From: Sphingobacterium litopenaei | Lineage (GTDB): Bacteria > Bacteroidota > Bacteroidia > Sphingobacteriales > Sphingobacteriaceae | Reading direction: 5' to 3' | DNA length: 64,000 bases | Assembly (NCBI RefSeq): GCF_014692495.1 | Contig: NZ_JACOIJ010000001.1 | Location: 62,001-126,000 of the forward strand | In this document: in pieces, positions 24,882 through 33,260 of the stretch | How positions within the stretch are numbered: the stretch's first letter is position 1 | Layout: each line of letters begins with the position of its first letter | The notes under the pieces: generated by a model | Databases searched by the model: none | Seen by the model: the letters and a program-made list of their open reading frames with translations, nothing else | Told to the model about the DNA's origin: nothing | Position numbers and translations under genes: made by a program

Positions 24882-25331
24882 ATGAGCACCACTTGGATAG
24901 TTCGAGAATTTGCTGACTTGACAAGTCTTGAGTTGTATAAGATTTTACAACTTCGCATCAATGTGTTCATGCTAGAACAAGAATGTTTGTATCCTGAATG
25001 TGATAACAAAGATTTGAAAGGTAAACACTTGATGGGGATAATTAATGATGAGGTAGTAGCTTATGCGCGATTGCTTCCGCCAAATGTATCTTATACGGAT
25101 GCATCAATTGGTCGGGTAGTCGTTAACCCCAATGCTCGCCATTTGAAATTAGGAACAGAACTTATGCGACAAGCTATTTCAGCAATGCGTAAGTATTTTC
25201 CATATGAAGCTATCCGAATTAGTGCACAAGCGCATTTACAAGCTTTCTATGAAAATGTAGGTTTTGTACGGGTAAGTGAAGAACCTTATTTAGAGGATAA
25301 TATTCCCCATGTAGAAATGGTGTTAGCATAA
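24882..25331 (+). CDS. ElaA-like GNAT N-acetyltransferase
   Basis: A 149-residue acetyltransferase. The ElaA family opening is ELYKILQLRINVFMLEQECLYPECDNKDLKGKHL. The acetyl-CoA-binding GNAT strand-loop-helix is IGRVVVNPNARHLKLGTELMRQA. The end, AFYENVGFVRVSEEPYLEDNIPHVEM, is typical. The substrate is unknown. The stop codon is embedded in a long palindromic terminator shared with the convergent ABC-F gene. Confidence 0.92.
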   Translation: MSTTWIVREFADLTSLELYKILQLRINVFMLEQECLYPECDNKDLKGKHLMGIINDEVVAYARLLPPNVSYTDASIGRVVVNPNARHLKLGTELMRQAISAMRKYFPYEAIRISAQAHLQAFYENVGFVRVSEEPYLEDNIPHVEMVLA

Positions 25332-25370
25332 AAAGGAAGGCTTTACAAATTTGTAAAGCCTTCCTTTTTA
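25329..25370. terminator. Perfect 42-bp palindromic bidirectional terminator
   Basis: A perfect palindrome centred between 25349 and 25350, with left arm TAAAAAGGAAGGCTTTACAAA. It contains the elaA stop codon and ends directly before the ABC-F stop at 25371. A/T tracts on both sides let it end both convergent transcripts. Confidence 0.85.
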
Positions 25371-27284
25371 TTATCCCTCTAATTCCATTATTTCTTCTGC
25401 TAATGTTTCCCAATTTTGTTGCAATTGGTCATATTCAGCTTTCGCAGAATTATAATTTCGAGTTGCTTCTTGCAATTTGATGGCATCCGAGTAAACTTCC
25501 TCTAAAGCTAAATGTGCTTCTAATTGTTTTACTTCCGATTCTTTTGTAGCAATCTGCTCCTCTAATTGTGCTAACTCTTTATTTTTCTTCAATAATATTC
25601 TTTTTGTATCATCCGAAGGCGCTTGCTTTTGTTTTTTCGGCTTTTCTTTGACTACCTTTTTATCTTCTTTAGGTTCTGCTTTTATGACACGTTTGGCATT
25701 CCATTCTTCGTATTCCTGATAAGTACCTGGGTATTCTTTGATTTCTTTGTTTTCGATAAACCAAATTTTATTAGCTACATTATCCAAGAAATAACGGTCA
25801 TGGGATACGACGATGAAAGTTCCTTCGTATTGTTGCAACGCTTGAATCAAAATATTTACCGAAGCCATATCCAAGTGGTTGGTCGGCTCATCGAGTACCA
25901 AGAAGTTGGCATCCGCAGTCAAGGCTTTTGCTAAGGCAACACGTGATTTTTCACCTCCCGAAAGGACTTTGATTTTTTTGAAAGCATCATCGCCTGTGAA
26001 TAAGAAACAGCCTAAAATAGAACGCAATTCCGTTTCGGTATGTTTTGGCGCGAATGCTTGCATTTCTGCAATAATGGAATTTTCCAAGTGCAAAGCCTCC
26101 AATTGATGCTGTGCAAAGAAAGTTTGCGAGACGTTATGTCCTTTTATAGCTTTACCTTCGAAATTTTGGTCTGCATCCGCTACTATACGCAACAGGGTAG
26201 ACTTACCTTTACCATTGGCACCGATTAAGGCAATTTTATCGCCCTTTTCAATTAATGCGCTCGTATTGCGAAGAATTTCCAAATTCGGGTACGACTTCGA
26301 AATATTTTCCAAAGTCACCACATGACGACCCGAAGGTTTAGAAAACTTAAAGCTGAAGTTTACTTCTGGATTGTCATCATCAACATCGTCCACACGCTCC
26401 ATACGTTCCAAAGCCTTGATACGAGACTGAGCCATTTTAGCTTTTGAAGCTTTGGCACGGAAACGTTCAATTAACTTTTCTTCCTGCTTGATTTTAGCCT
26501 GCTGATTTTTGAATTGTCCCGCTTGGATTTCATTACGCATAGCTTTTTCTTCTAAATAGAAGCTATAATTACCTGCATACAATGTCAATTTACCTTTGCG
26601 GGATTCTACAGTTTTTTTGATAATTCTATCTAAGAAATATCTATCGTGCGACACAATGACAATGGCACCTTCAAATGCTTGTAAGTAATTTTCCAACCAT
26701 TTGATGGAAGGTAAGTCCATGTGGTTGGTCGGCTCATCCAATAGTAAGATATCAGGCGCTTGCAATAGAATTCGTGCCAACATCACACGCATACGCCAAC
26801 CTCCAGAGAACGTCGCAAGCGGTCTTTTTTGTTCTTCTTCCGAAAAACCAAGACCCGCTAGGATTTCATGCGCACGGAATTCGATGTTGTATCCATCCAA
26901 AGCTTCAAACTCCATTTGTTTGTCGCTTAGTTTGTTTAGGATATCATCCGAATAATCCGTTTCTAATTTCTTAAGTAGATTTTCTATTTCTGTATGCAGC
27001 TGATTTTGGCGCTCGAAAGCCTCCATAGCTACATGTAAAATGCTTTTTTCCGAATGGTAAGACAATAAATCTTGGTTCAAATAACCAATTTTCAAGTCTT
27101 TGGCCATTGAAATGGTACCTGAGGTAGGTGTGTACTGTCCGACGATTAAACGCAATAAAGTGGATTTACCCGCACCGTTAGCACCGATTAAACCTACTTT
27201 GTCTCCCGGCTTGATGTGCCAGTTTGCTTCGTCGTACAAGGCTCTTGAGCCAATTTCAAATGTTAAGTTATTTATTGATATCAT
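25371..27284 (-). CDS. ABC-F family ATPase (translation factor type)
   Basis: About 637 residues from the ATG at 27284. A start 19 codons upstream would place the -7 box inside the gene and adds no conserved residues. Two ABC cassettes have Walker A GANGAGKST and GANGKGKST, signatures FSGGWRMR and LSGGEKSR, and Walker B LLLDEPTNHMD and LVLDEPTNHLD. A charged inter-cassette linker and a Lys/Glu-rich C-terminal coiled coil (about 525-637) are present. There is no membrane domain. ABC-F proteins act on ribosomes to relieve stalling or protect from antibiotics. This one resembles the housekeeping Uup/YdiF-type members more than a resistance factor. Confidence 0.93.
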   Translation of the reverse strand: MISINNLTFEIGSRALYDEANWHIKPGDKVGLIGANGAGKSTLLRLIVGQYTPTSGTISMAKDLKIGYLNQDLLSYHSEKSILHVAMEAFERQNQLHTEIENLLKKLETDYSDDILNKLSDKQMEFEALDGYNIEFRAHEILAGLGFSEEEQKRPLATFSGGWRMRVMLARILLQAPDILLLDEPTNHMDLPSIKWLENYLQAFEGAIVIVSHDRYFLDRIIKKTVESRKGKLTLYAGNYSFYLEEKAMRNEIQAGQFKNQQAKIKQEEKLIERFRAKASKAKMAQSRIKALERMERVDDVDDDNPEVNFSFKFSKPSGRHVVTLENISKSYPNLEILRNTSALIEKGDKIALIGANGKGKSTLLRIVADADQNFEGKAIKGHNVSQTFFAQHQLEALHLENSIIAEMQAFAPKHTETELRSILGCFLFTGDDAFKKIKVLSGGEKSRVALAKALTADANFLVLDEPTNHLDMASVNILIQALQQYEGTFIVVSHDRYFLDNVANKIWFIENKEIKEYPGTYQEYEEWNAKRVIKAEPKEDKKVVKEKPKKQKQAPSDDTKRILLKKNKELAQLEEQIATKESEVKQLEAHLALEEVYSDAIKLQEATRNYNSAKAEYDQLQQNWETLAEEIMELEG

Positions 27285-27292
27285 TTCGAATG

Positions 27293-27300
27293 CAAAAGTA
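27293..27300 (-). promoter_or_regulatory. Candidate -7 box of the ABC-F gene
   Basis: The complement of 27293-27300 reads TACTTTTG, 8 bp before the ATG at 27284. It supports the downstream start and predicts a very short or absent 5' leader. Confidence 0.45.
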
Positions 27301-27322
27301 GTGAATATTTCTGCTTCTTTTC

Positions 27323-27330
27323 TACCTTTG
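27323..27330 (+). promoter_or_regulatory. Candidate -7 box of pyrD
   Basis: TACCTTTG at 27323-27330 matches TAnnTTTG, 50 bp before the pyrD ATG. No clear -33 TTG was found. It overlaps the region used by the divergent ABC-F gene. Confidence 0.45.
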
Positions 27331-27380
27331 TAGCTACGCAAAAAGGATTATCATTTTTGGAATAAAGATTCATATTTATA

Positions 27381-28403
27381 ATGTACAAACTAGTAAAACC
27401 AATTTTCTTCTCGATGCAGCCAGAACAGGCACATCACACCGTTACGAATGGATTACGCAACTTCACGAAAGTGTGGGGAGCAAAGTCGCTATTAAAGTCG
27501 ATTTACACGGTAGAAGACCCTCGTTTGGAAAGAGAAGTGTTTGGTTTGAAATTCAAAAATCCTGTAGGATTGGCAGCTGGTTTTGACAAAAATGCTGAGT
27601 ACATTGAAGATATGGCAAATTTTGGTTTCGGATTTATCGAAATCGGAACAGTGACTCCAAAACCTCAACCAGGAAATGATAAACCACGTATGTTTCGTTT
27701 GGTAAATGATGAAGCGCTAATCAACCGTATGGGTTTCAACAATCAAGGTGCGGATGTAGCAGCAGGTCGTTTGAAACATCTTAAAAAGCGTAATGGTGTC
27801 ATTATCGGTGGAAATATTGGTAAAAATAAAGTGACGCCAAATGAAGAAGCTGTTAATGATTATATCTACTGTTTTCATGCATTATATGAGTATGTAGATT
27901 ATTTCGTGGTGAATGTAAGTTCGCCGAATACACCGGGATTACGTGATTTGCAAGAGAAAGGTCCGTTGATGCATATCTTAAATACTTTACAAGGTTTGAA
28001 TGCTGAAAAGCCTCTAGCAAAACCAATCTTATTGAAGATAGCACCAGATTTGACAGATTCGCAATTGGATGATATTGTTGAAATTGTAACGGAAACAAAA
28101 ATTGCTGGATTAATCGCTACGAATACGACGATTTCGAGAGAAGGATTACAATCTGATCCGAACTTAGTGAAAGAAACTGGAGGAGTGAGTGGAAAACCAT
28201 TGACCAAACGTTCGACAGAGGTGATCAAATATATTCATACTAAATCTAATGGCGCATTTCCAATTATTGGGGTAGGTGGTATTCATTCGGCTGAAGATGC
28301 CATAGAGAAATTGAATGCTGGGGCGTCTTTAGTGCAAGTATATACCGGTTTTATTTACGAAGGCCCAGCATTAGTAAGTAATATCTGTAAAGGATTATTG
28401 TAA
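27381..28403 (+). CDS. pyrD: Quinone-dependent dihydroorotate dehydrogenase (class 2)
   Basis: A 340-residue FMN enzyme oxidising dihydroorotate to orotate and passing electrons to menaquinone. The N-terminal helices (about 1-45, [18 protein letters not shown]) form the membrane/quinone-binding extension that marks class 2. FMN-site motifs are [25 protein letters not shown] and [12 protein letters not shown]. The catalytic base is Ser in [15 protein letters not shown], as expected for class 2 (class 1 has Cys). The dihydroorotase gene that precedes this step is also in the window, at 42769, but not in the same operon. Confidence 0.96.
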   Translation: MYKLVKPIFFSMQPEQAHHTVTNGLRNFTKVWGAKSLLKSIYTVEDPRLEREVFGLKFKNPVGLAAGFDKNAEYIEDMANFGFGFIEIGTVTPKPQPGNDKPRMFRLVNDEALINRMGFNNQGADVAAGRLKHLKKRNGVIIGGNIGKNKVTPNEEAVNDYIYCFHALYEYVDYFVVNVSSPNTPGLRDLQEKGPLMHILNTLQGLNAEKPLAKPILLKIAPDLTDSQLDDIVEIVTETKIAGLIATNTTISREGLQSDPNLVKETGGVSGKPLTKRSTEVIKYIHTKSNGAFPIIGVGGIHSAEDAIEKLNAGASLVQVYTGFIYEGPALVSNICKGLL

Positions 28404-28529
28404 AAGAAATAACGTTTTAGCAAAATATTGTTAAAATTTGTTAATAAGAAACTAACAGGATCAATTTTGGCATAAGTATTGAATAAGTTTTAGTAATTCA
28501 TAATTTAGGTTAATAATTGGTTAGTTAAG

Positions 28530-28562
28530 AATCCTTCAATCTCCCCGGTTGAAGGATTTTTT
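28530..28562 (+). terminator. Intrinsic terminator downstream of pyrD
   Basis: A 10-bp stem AATCCTTCAA/TTGAAGGATT (28530-28539, 28549-28558) with a 9-nt loop and a T tract. It lies 126 bp after pyrD, so the pyrD mRNA has a long 3' UTR or a separate short transcript ends here. Confidence 0.8.
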
Positions 28563-28637
28563 TAATATAATTTAACAATAAAACATTGTAATTAGGTATT
28601 ATAATTGCTAATTTTCATCAAAACAAAAAAACAGATT

Positions 28638-29501
28638 ATGGTTACAATAAAAAGAATCCTTCCTCTAACAATATTGCTTGGCGGATTGATGATGACAGGA
28701 TGTGTCAGCAATAAAAAATACGCTGCCTTAGACAGTCAATACAAAGACTTAGGTCAACTGTATCAAAAAACACAGTTGGAATTAACAGAAAGCCGTGCGA
28801 AGGTCAAAAGCTTAGAAGATCAACTAGAGTACGAACGTAAAAATAATGCTGCTTTGAAAGAAGCGTATGCTAAATTACAAGGCACATTGGACCAGAGTAT
28901 AGCGCAAAACTCTCAAGGAAATGTTAACATTTCAAAGTTGGTGGACGAAATCAATGCTTCGAACAAATACATCCAACACTTAGTGAACACTAAAAATAAG
29001 TCAGACTCCTTAAACATGGTGTTGACTAACAATTTGACACGTTCATTGAGCCGCGAAGAATTGAAAGATGTGGATGTACAAGTATTAAAAGGTGTAGTTT
29101 ACATTTCATTGTCGGATAACATGCTTTATAAATCAGGTAGTTATGAAATCTCGGATAAAGCAGGAGAAACATTAAGTAAAATCGCGAAGATTATTCAAGA
29201 TTACAAAGATTACGAGGTGTTGATTGAAGGTAATACCGATTCGGATCCAATTTCTAAACCGAATATTCGCAACAACTGGGACTTATCAGCTTTGCGTGCT
29301 TCGTCGGTAGTACAGGCTTTACAAAATACATATGGTGTAGATCCTAAGCGATTAACAGCTGGAGGTCGTGGTGAATATAATCCTATTGCTGATAATTCTA
29401 CTACAGCTGGTAAAGCAAGAAATAGACGTACGCAAATCATTATTACGCCTAAGTTGGATCAATTTATGGAGTTAATTGATCAAGCTCCTGAGACAGAATA
29501 A
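28638..29501 (+). CDS. OmpA-family lipoprotein with coiled-coil
   Basis: About 287 residues from the ATG at 28638, which gives a clean lipoprotein signal ending MTGC; an upstream start would spoil it. A coiled-coil segment (about 30-120, rich in L/K/E/Q) is followed by an OmpA_C peptidoglycan-binding domain (about 150-275) with YEVLIEGNTDSDPI, NWDLSALRASSVVQAL, RLTAGGRGEYNPI and the closing NRRTQIIITP. Asp and Arg at the diaminopimelate-binding positions are kept. It would tie the outer membrane to peptidoglycan. It has its own terminator at 29542. Confidence 0.9.
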   Translation: MVTIKRILPLTILLGGLMMTGCVSNKKYAALDSQYKDLGQLYQKTQLELTESRAKVKSLEDQLEYERKNNAALKEAYAKLQGTLDQSIAQNSQGNVNISKLVDEINASNKYIQHLVNTKNKSDSLNMVLTNNLTRSLSREELKDVDVQVLKGVVYISLSDNMLYKSGSYEISDKAGETLSKIAKIIQDYKDYEVLIEGNTDSDPISKPNIRNNWDLSALRASSVVQALQNTYGVDPKRLTAGGRGEYNPIADNSTTAGKARNRRTQIIITPKLDQFMELIDQAPETE

Positions 29502-29541
29502 ATCATTCGGATAAGAGATTTTCGTTAAAAAGTATAAAATT

Positions 29542-29572
29542 AAGTCCTTGGTTCATTACCAAGGACTTTTTC
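29542..29572 (+). terminator. Intrinsic terminator
   Basis: AAGTCCTTGG/CCAAGGACTT (29542-29551, 29559-29568) with a short loop and a T tract, 40 bp after the OmpA-like gene. Confidence 0.85.
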
Positions 29573-29606
29573 TTGTAATTTGGCATGATTGTTCGTGTCA
29601 AAGAGT

Positions 29607-30350
29607 ATGTCAAAAATCATTACTAATCATTATTTATTTATACTGTTTTGTGCAGTATTTTTGTCAAGCTGTAGTTCAATATATATGCCTAACGTTCCAG
29701 CGACACCGATGTTTAAAAATGCTGGTGAAGTCTATGTTGCAGGACATTTTAATGCGAAAGGAAATATTTCGGCTACTGCTGGTGCGGCTCTTAGTGAGCA
29801 TATAGCAGTTATTGCAAATGGTTCTTCTGTCAACACTGGCGCAAGTAATAACGATTATTTTCGTCAGCAATTAGTAGAAGGAGGAATTGGCTACTTTACA
29901 GCTATAGGAAAAGAAAAAAGACAGGTGTTGGAAATCTATGGAGGCTATGGTATAGGAAATACAAAGGATTTCAAGCAGCGTGCTTCTATCTACGGTTATG
30001 AGTTGGTGGAGTCGCGAGAAATGAATTTTGATAAAATATTTTTACAGCTAAACTATTCATCTACACGCAAAAAGAAAATAAATATTTTTGGTGACAAAAA
30101 AGAATTAAACTATGGTACCGCAATTCGTCTAAGTAGAGTAGGGATGAAAGAATTTTGGTTGAATGGAGCAACTTCTCCAACAGAAGAAAATTTCTTTATT
30201 GAACCTTTGTTTTATACCCGTATGCAATTGGTTAATGGTTTGCAACTACAATATACCAATGGCTTTAATATAGGATTAAACAACAATGAGTATTTGAAAG
30301 CGGGTAATTCTGTATTTACGTTAGGATTAGTTTACACATTTGGAAAATAA
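29607..30350 (+). CDS. Outer-membrane barrel-like lipoprotein of unknown function
   Basis: About 247 residues from the ATG at 29607; a TTG six codons earlier is less likely. The lipoprotein signal ends FLSSC. The rest shows alternating hydrophobic and polar residues with frequent aromatic girdle residues (VLEIYGGYGIGNTKD, IFLQLNYSS, GLQLQYTNGFNIGL, FTLGLVYTFGK), predicting an antiparallel beta-barrel or sandwich. No family name was recognised. It is 9 bp before another lipoprotein gene, so the two probably act together. Confidence 0.72.
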   Translation: MSKIITNHYLFILFCAVFLSSCSSIYMPNVPATPMFKNAGEVYVAGHFNAKGNISATAGAALSEHIAVIANGSSVNTGASNNDYFRQQLVEGGIGYFTAIGKEKRQVLEIYGGYGIGNTKDFKQRASIYGYELVESREMNFDKIFLQLNYSSTRKKKINIFGDKKELNYGTAIRLSRVGMKEFWLNGATSPTEENFFIEPLFYTRMQLVNGLQLQYTNGFNIGLNNNEYLKAGNSVFTLGLVYTFGK

Positions 30351-30359
30351 AATTTACAT

Positions 30360-30968
30360 ATGAAAAAAATAGGTTTATTAGTTATAGTAGCAACCGTCTT
30401 CATATTGAGCGGTTGTGCATTGAATCAAAAGGCGCAAATAGCTGCTTTAGGGAAATTCAATTATGATGTTACATCGGTAAATAATATGCGAATCGCTGGA
30501 AGAGATATCAATTCATTTGAAACAAATGGTGGCGTATCATTAAGTAGTCTTCCAGGAATTGCGATGGCGTTGTTGACTAAGGATTTACCTTTGGAGGCCA
30601 CTGTTAATCTTCAAATGACTAATCCAACTTCAACAGTTACCAAGATTAATGAATTTAAATATTTAATCGAAATGGGCGGAAAGCCTTTGTTTGAAGGATC
30701 GGTAAATGAAAATATTAATTTGGCTCAGGGTCAAAGCATGGTTGTTCCTTTGAGTTTCAGAGCGAATTTGTTTGGAGTAGCTAAAGAAAAGGGTATTGAA
30801 AAAGTGTTAAGTGATATTTTTACACGTAACAGCGATGCTTTCTTAGCTTTGAAAATAAAACCGTCTGTGAAAATTGGTGGCAAAAATTACTTCTATCCAG
30901 GATATATTACTGTAGATAAAGATTTTGGAAGATCCATTTCTAAAGCGGTAGGAAGAAGCTTAAATTAA
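30360..30968 (+). CDS. Lipoprotein with LEA-2/WHy-like fold
   Basis: A 202-residue lipoprotein (signal ends LSGC). The central region, with ATVNLQMTNPTSTVTKINEF, then LFEGSVNENINLAQGQS and VVPLSFRANL, is like the WHy/LEA type 2 domain: beta-strands with a conserved N-P in the first strand and a pattern of small residues. LEA-2 domains occur in desiccation and envelope proteins, and their function in bacteria is unknown. It is transcribed with the barrel-like lipoprotein before it. The resemblance is by eye only. Confidence 0.6.
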   Translation: MKKIGLLVIVATVFILSGCALNQKAQIAALGKFNYDVTSVNNMRIAGRDINSFETNGGVSLSSLPGIAMALLTKDLPLEATVNLQMTNPTSTVTKINEFKYLIEMGGKPLFEGSVNENINLAQGQSMVVPLSFRANLFGVAKEKGIEKVLSDIFTRNSDAFLALKIKPSVKIGGKNYFYPGYITVDKDFGRSISKAVGRSLN

Positions 30969-30975
30969 AATATGC

Positions 30976-31017
30976 GGACAATGGGATATTATCAATTAAA
31001 GGTATATCCCGTTGTCC
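30976..31017. terminator. Bidirectional hairpin between convergent genes
   Basis: A stem of 14 pairs including one G-T wobble (30976-30989 with 31004-31017). It covers the stop codon and the last codons of the minus-strand PagL-like gene. It probably serves the LEA-like gene and the convergent gene. Confidence 0.6.
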
Positions 31018-32122
31018 ATTCTATATAATCTGCTTTTCCTTTGTGTGCTTTGATGGAAACCCCTGCGTTGAGATTTTTGTACACATAATATCTAAAGCCT
31101 GCTCTTAAAAATATCTTTTGTATTTCACCATTGAAATCTTGGTTATGAATGTAATAGCCAATATTTCCGTTTAGAAGTAAGTCCTGATTTAAAACGTGCG
31201 CTACATAAAAGCTTGGACCTCCTGAGAGATATGAGCTCAACTTTCCCGACTTCTCTTCCGCAATTTCTTCACTATTTCCCGAAGCCGAATAAAATACTTC
31301 TCCTCCCAACCCCAATCTCCATTTGTGTGAAATATGCTTGCTGACATACGAACTCAATGTTGATTTGAAAAATCTTTTGTCCAGGTCCCGTTGCACTTGT
31401 TTCCAACCAGCTCCTATGTTTACGTGGTAATATAGTTTATCCGTATACGCTTGTATGGTGGAACTGTCTTTCATAGAATTTATAACATGAGGATAATATG
31501 TCACTGAAGCAGTCAACGGTACAAGGTTTACACCTTTATTTGGCAATTGCAAGGCTCCATTGGAGAAATGATGAAATGCTAGTCCCAATCCTGCCGTGAT
31601 TTTTGAGCTAATTTTATATTGGCTACGAATACCGAAATCGATGAAAACATTATTTTTTGTTCCAATTGCCAGATTAAGCGGATTCTCATTCTCGTGATAA
31701 GGTTTGAAATTTCCGGAAAGCCCGAGTCCTATACGGTAATCAAACAACCATTTTTCATTGTCTATATTCCCGAAAGGAGTTTGTACAAAACCATAGACTG
31801 CATAAGGACTTCCAACTACTTTGTTGTGAAAAGTACTACTATATAAACCTATGCCATAGATAGGATTATTATATAATTTAAAATATTGATCTTGTGATTT
31901 GTGAATTTTCCAGCCTACTTTTACATTCACACCATTATAATAAGCGTCCTGAAAAGTTTTTTCCTTTACTTCACCAAAAGCTAATATCCCACCATTTTCA
32001 ACTTCAGCTTCGATAACTAAAGAAGTTAAATTTTTAGTCTTAATACTATCTTGAATGACTATTGCAAGAGATTTTTCCGAATATAAAATAATAGTAAAAA
32101 TTAGTAAAAAAATGTGTTTCAA
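30992..32122 (-). CDS. Acyloxyacyl hydrolase (PagL-like lipid A deacylase), long form
   Basis: About 376 residues from a TTG at 32122, which gives a good signal peptide (KHIFLLIFTIILYSEKSLA). A possible upstream TTG at 32161 coincides with the promoter's -7 box and is rejected. The sequence is a beta-barrel. The motif LAFHHFSNGAL matches the catalytic His/Ser site of PagL, which removes the 3-O acyl chain of lipid A. True PagL is only about 170-190 aa. The C-terminal half (about 200-376) is an extra barrel-like segment of unknown role. Deacylation is inferred from the single motif. Confidence 0.65.
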   Translation of the reverse strand: MKHIFLLIFTIILYSEKSLAIVIQDSIKTKNLTSLVIEAEVENGGILAFGEVKEKTFQDAYYNGVNVKVGWKIHKSQDQYFKLYNNPIYGIGLYSSTFHNKVVGSPYAVYGFVQTPFGNIDNEKWLFDYRIGLGLSGNFKPYHENENPLNLAIGTKNNVFIDFGIRSQYKISSKITAGLGLAFHHFSNGALQLPNKGVNLVPLTASVTYYPHVINSMKDSSTIQAYTDKLYYHVNIGAGWKQVQRDLDKRFFKSTLSSYVSKHISHKWRLGLGGEVFYSASGNSEEIAEEKSGKLSSYLSGGPSFYVAHVLNQDLLLNGNIGYYIHNQDFNGEIQKIFLRAGFRYYVYKNLNAGVSIKAHKGKADYIEWTTGYTFN

Positions 32123-32158
32123 AACGTAGATCTGAGTTATTAATGCTTTATTTTTGTG

Positions 32159-32166
32159 CAAAAATA
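32159..32166 (-). promoter_or_regulatory. Candidate -7 box of the PagL-like gene
   Basis: The complement of 32159-32166 reads TATTTTTG, a match to TAnnTTTG, 36 bp before the proposed TTG start at 32122. Confidence 0.5.
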
Positions 32167-32203
32167 GAGAAAATACTTTTTTACAGAGTTTAATATTTAT
32201 AAT

Positions 32204-32230
32204 ATCTAAGTCAATTCTAATGACTTAGAT
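32204..32230. promoter_or_regulatory. 10-bp-arm inverted repeat between divergent genes
   Basis: Perfect arms ATCTAAGTCA (32204-32213) and TGACTTAGAT (32221-32230) flank 7 bp. The spacer ATTCTAA recurs just after the right arm (32229-32235). It lies between the divergent PagL-like and AEC genes, 16 bp before the AEC start. It may be an operator for either gene or a hairpin in the AEC leader. Confidence 0.5.
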
Positions 32231-32246
32231 TCTAAACCATTTGCTG

Positions 32247-33161
32247 ATGTCTAATTTTATAGTAATCTTTTTGTGTTTGCTGTTTGGCTATCTTTTTAGA
32301 TATTTTAAACTGACCAAAAAAGGAGGGCATTTAGCAATTAATACATGGGTGATTTATGTGGGGTTGCCATCTATTGCACTTAAGTATATCCCTCAAATTA
32401 ACTGGAGTTTTAATTATGTATATACGGCAGCTTTACCTTTTGCAGGCTTTGGTTTATCGTATGTTTTCTTTCGGTTTCTAAACCGTTGGACGAAATTTTC
32501 CAAAAGAACATTATATACTTTGATCATCGTTGCAGGGTTGTCCAATACTTCTTTTATAGGATTTCCTTTAGTAAGCACTTATTACGGTGAAGAGTTTTTG
32601 AAAGTTGCAATTGTCAGTGATCAGGTTACCTTTTTTACGTTATCACTTTTCGGAGTATTATTAGCAGCAAGCTGCAAAGATATTTTTGCTTCGGATAAGG
32701 AAAAATACGAGTATATATTCAAGCGTATCCTTACTTTTCCACCTTTGATAGCCTGCTTTTTAGCGTTGATATTTCATTCATATTTGGAAAATGAAACCTT
32801 AAATAGTGTATTTTCATCATTTGCAGCAACAGTCAGTCCAATGGCCTTGTTTTCGATTGGTATGCAATTGAATTTCAAACGTATTTCGCATGAGCTGAAT
32901 GCGCTTTACGCAGGTGTGGTTATGAAATTGTTAATAATACCCATTTTCGCTATAGGAACTTTTTATGCAATGGGTTTACATGGTGATTTTTTTAGAGTGT
33001 CTGTTTTTGAGATGACTATGCCATGCTTGGTGGCTTCTAGTATCGTTGTTGAAAAATTTGGTCTTAACGTAAAATTTGCAAATACCCTTATTGGTATAAG
33101 TATCATAATTGGCATATTTCTCTCATTTGTATGGTATAGTGTAATTAATACACTACTGTAA
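32247..33161 (+). CDS. AEC family transporter (auxin-efflux-carrier type)
   Basis: About 304 residues from the ATG at 32247; the preceding TTG is not needed. About ten hydrophobic segments are arranged as two five-helix halves. The characteristic segments are LAINTWVIYVGLPSIALKYI, SNTSFIGFPLVSTYYGEE in TM4-5 and the C-terminal half with MPCLVASSIVVEKFGLNVKFAN. AEC proteins export or import small organic acids such as malate or malonate. The substrate is unknown here. It is divergent from the PagL-like gene, with an inverted repeat in the shared leader. Confidence 0.88.
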   Translation: MSNFIVIFLCLLFGYLFRYFKLTKKGGHLAINTWVIYVGLPSIALKYIPQINWSFNYVYTAALPFAGFGLSYVFFRFLNRWTKFSKRTLYTLIIVAGLSNTSFIGFPLVSTYYGEEFLKVAIVSDQVTFFTLSLFGVLLAASCKDIFASDKEKYEYIFKRILTFPPLIACFLALIFHSYLENETLNSVFSSFAATVSPMALFSIGMQLNFKRISHELNALYAGVVMKLLIIPIFAIGTFYAMGLHGDFFRVSVFEMTMPCLVASSIVVEKFGLNVKFANTLIGISIIIGIFLSFVWYSVINTLL

Positions 33162-33260
33162 TCTAATTGTTACTGTTGTTATTACTTTATTAAGTTATAA
33201 TTCGCTTATCTTAGAATTTGATAACTGTTATAACATTTAAATAAAATATTAATAATTGTG

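Noticed and set aside
25329-25370. Perfect 42-bp palindrome considered as an attachment site or mobile-element scar
   Set aside because: It sits exactly between convergent stop codons, has A/T tracts on both sides and no repeats or integrase nearby, so a bidirectional terminator explains it.
32123-32161. Upstream TTG at 32161 as the start of the PagL-like gene
   Set aside because: It overlaps the -7 box TATTTTTG and places a poor, charged N-terminus before the signal peptide.
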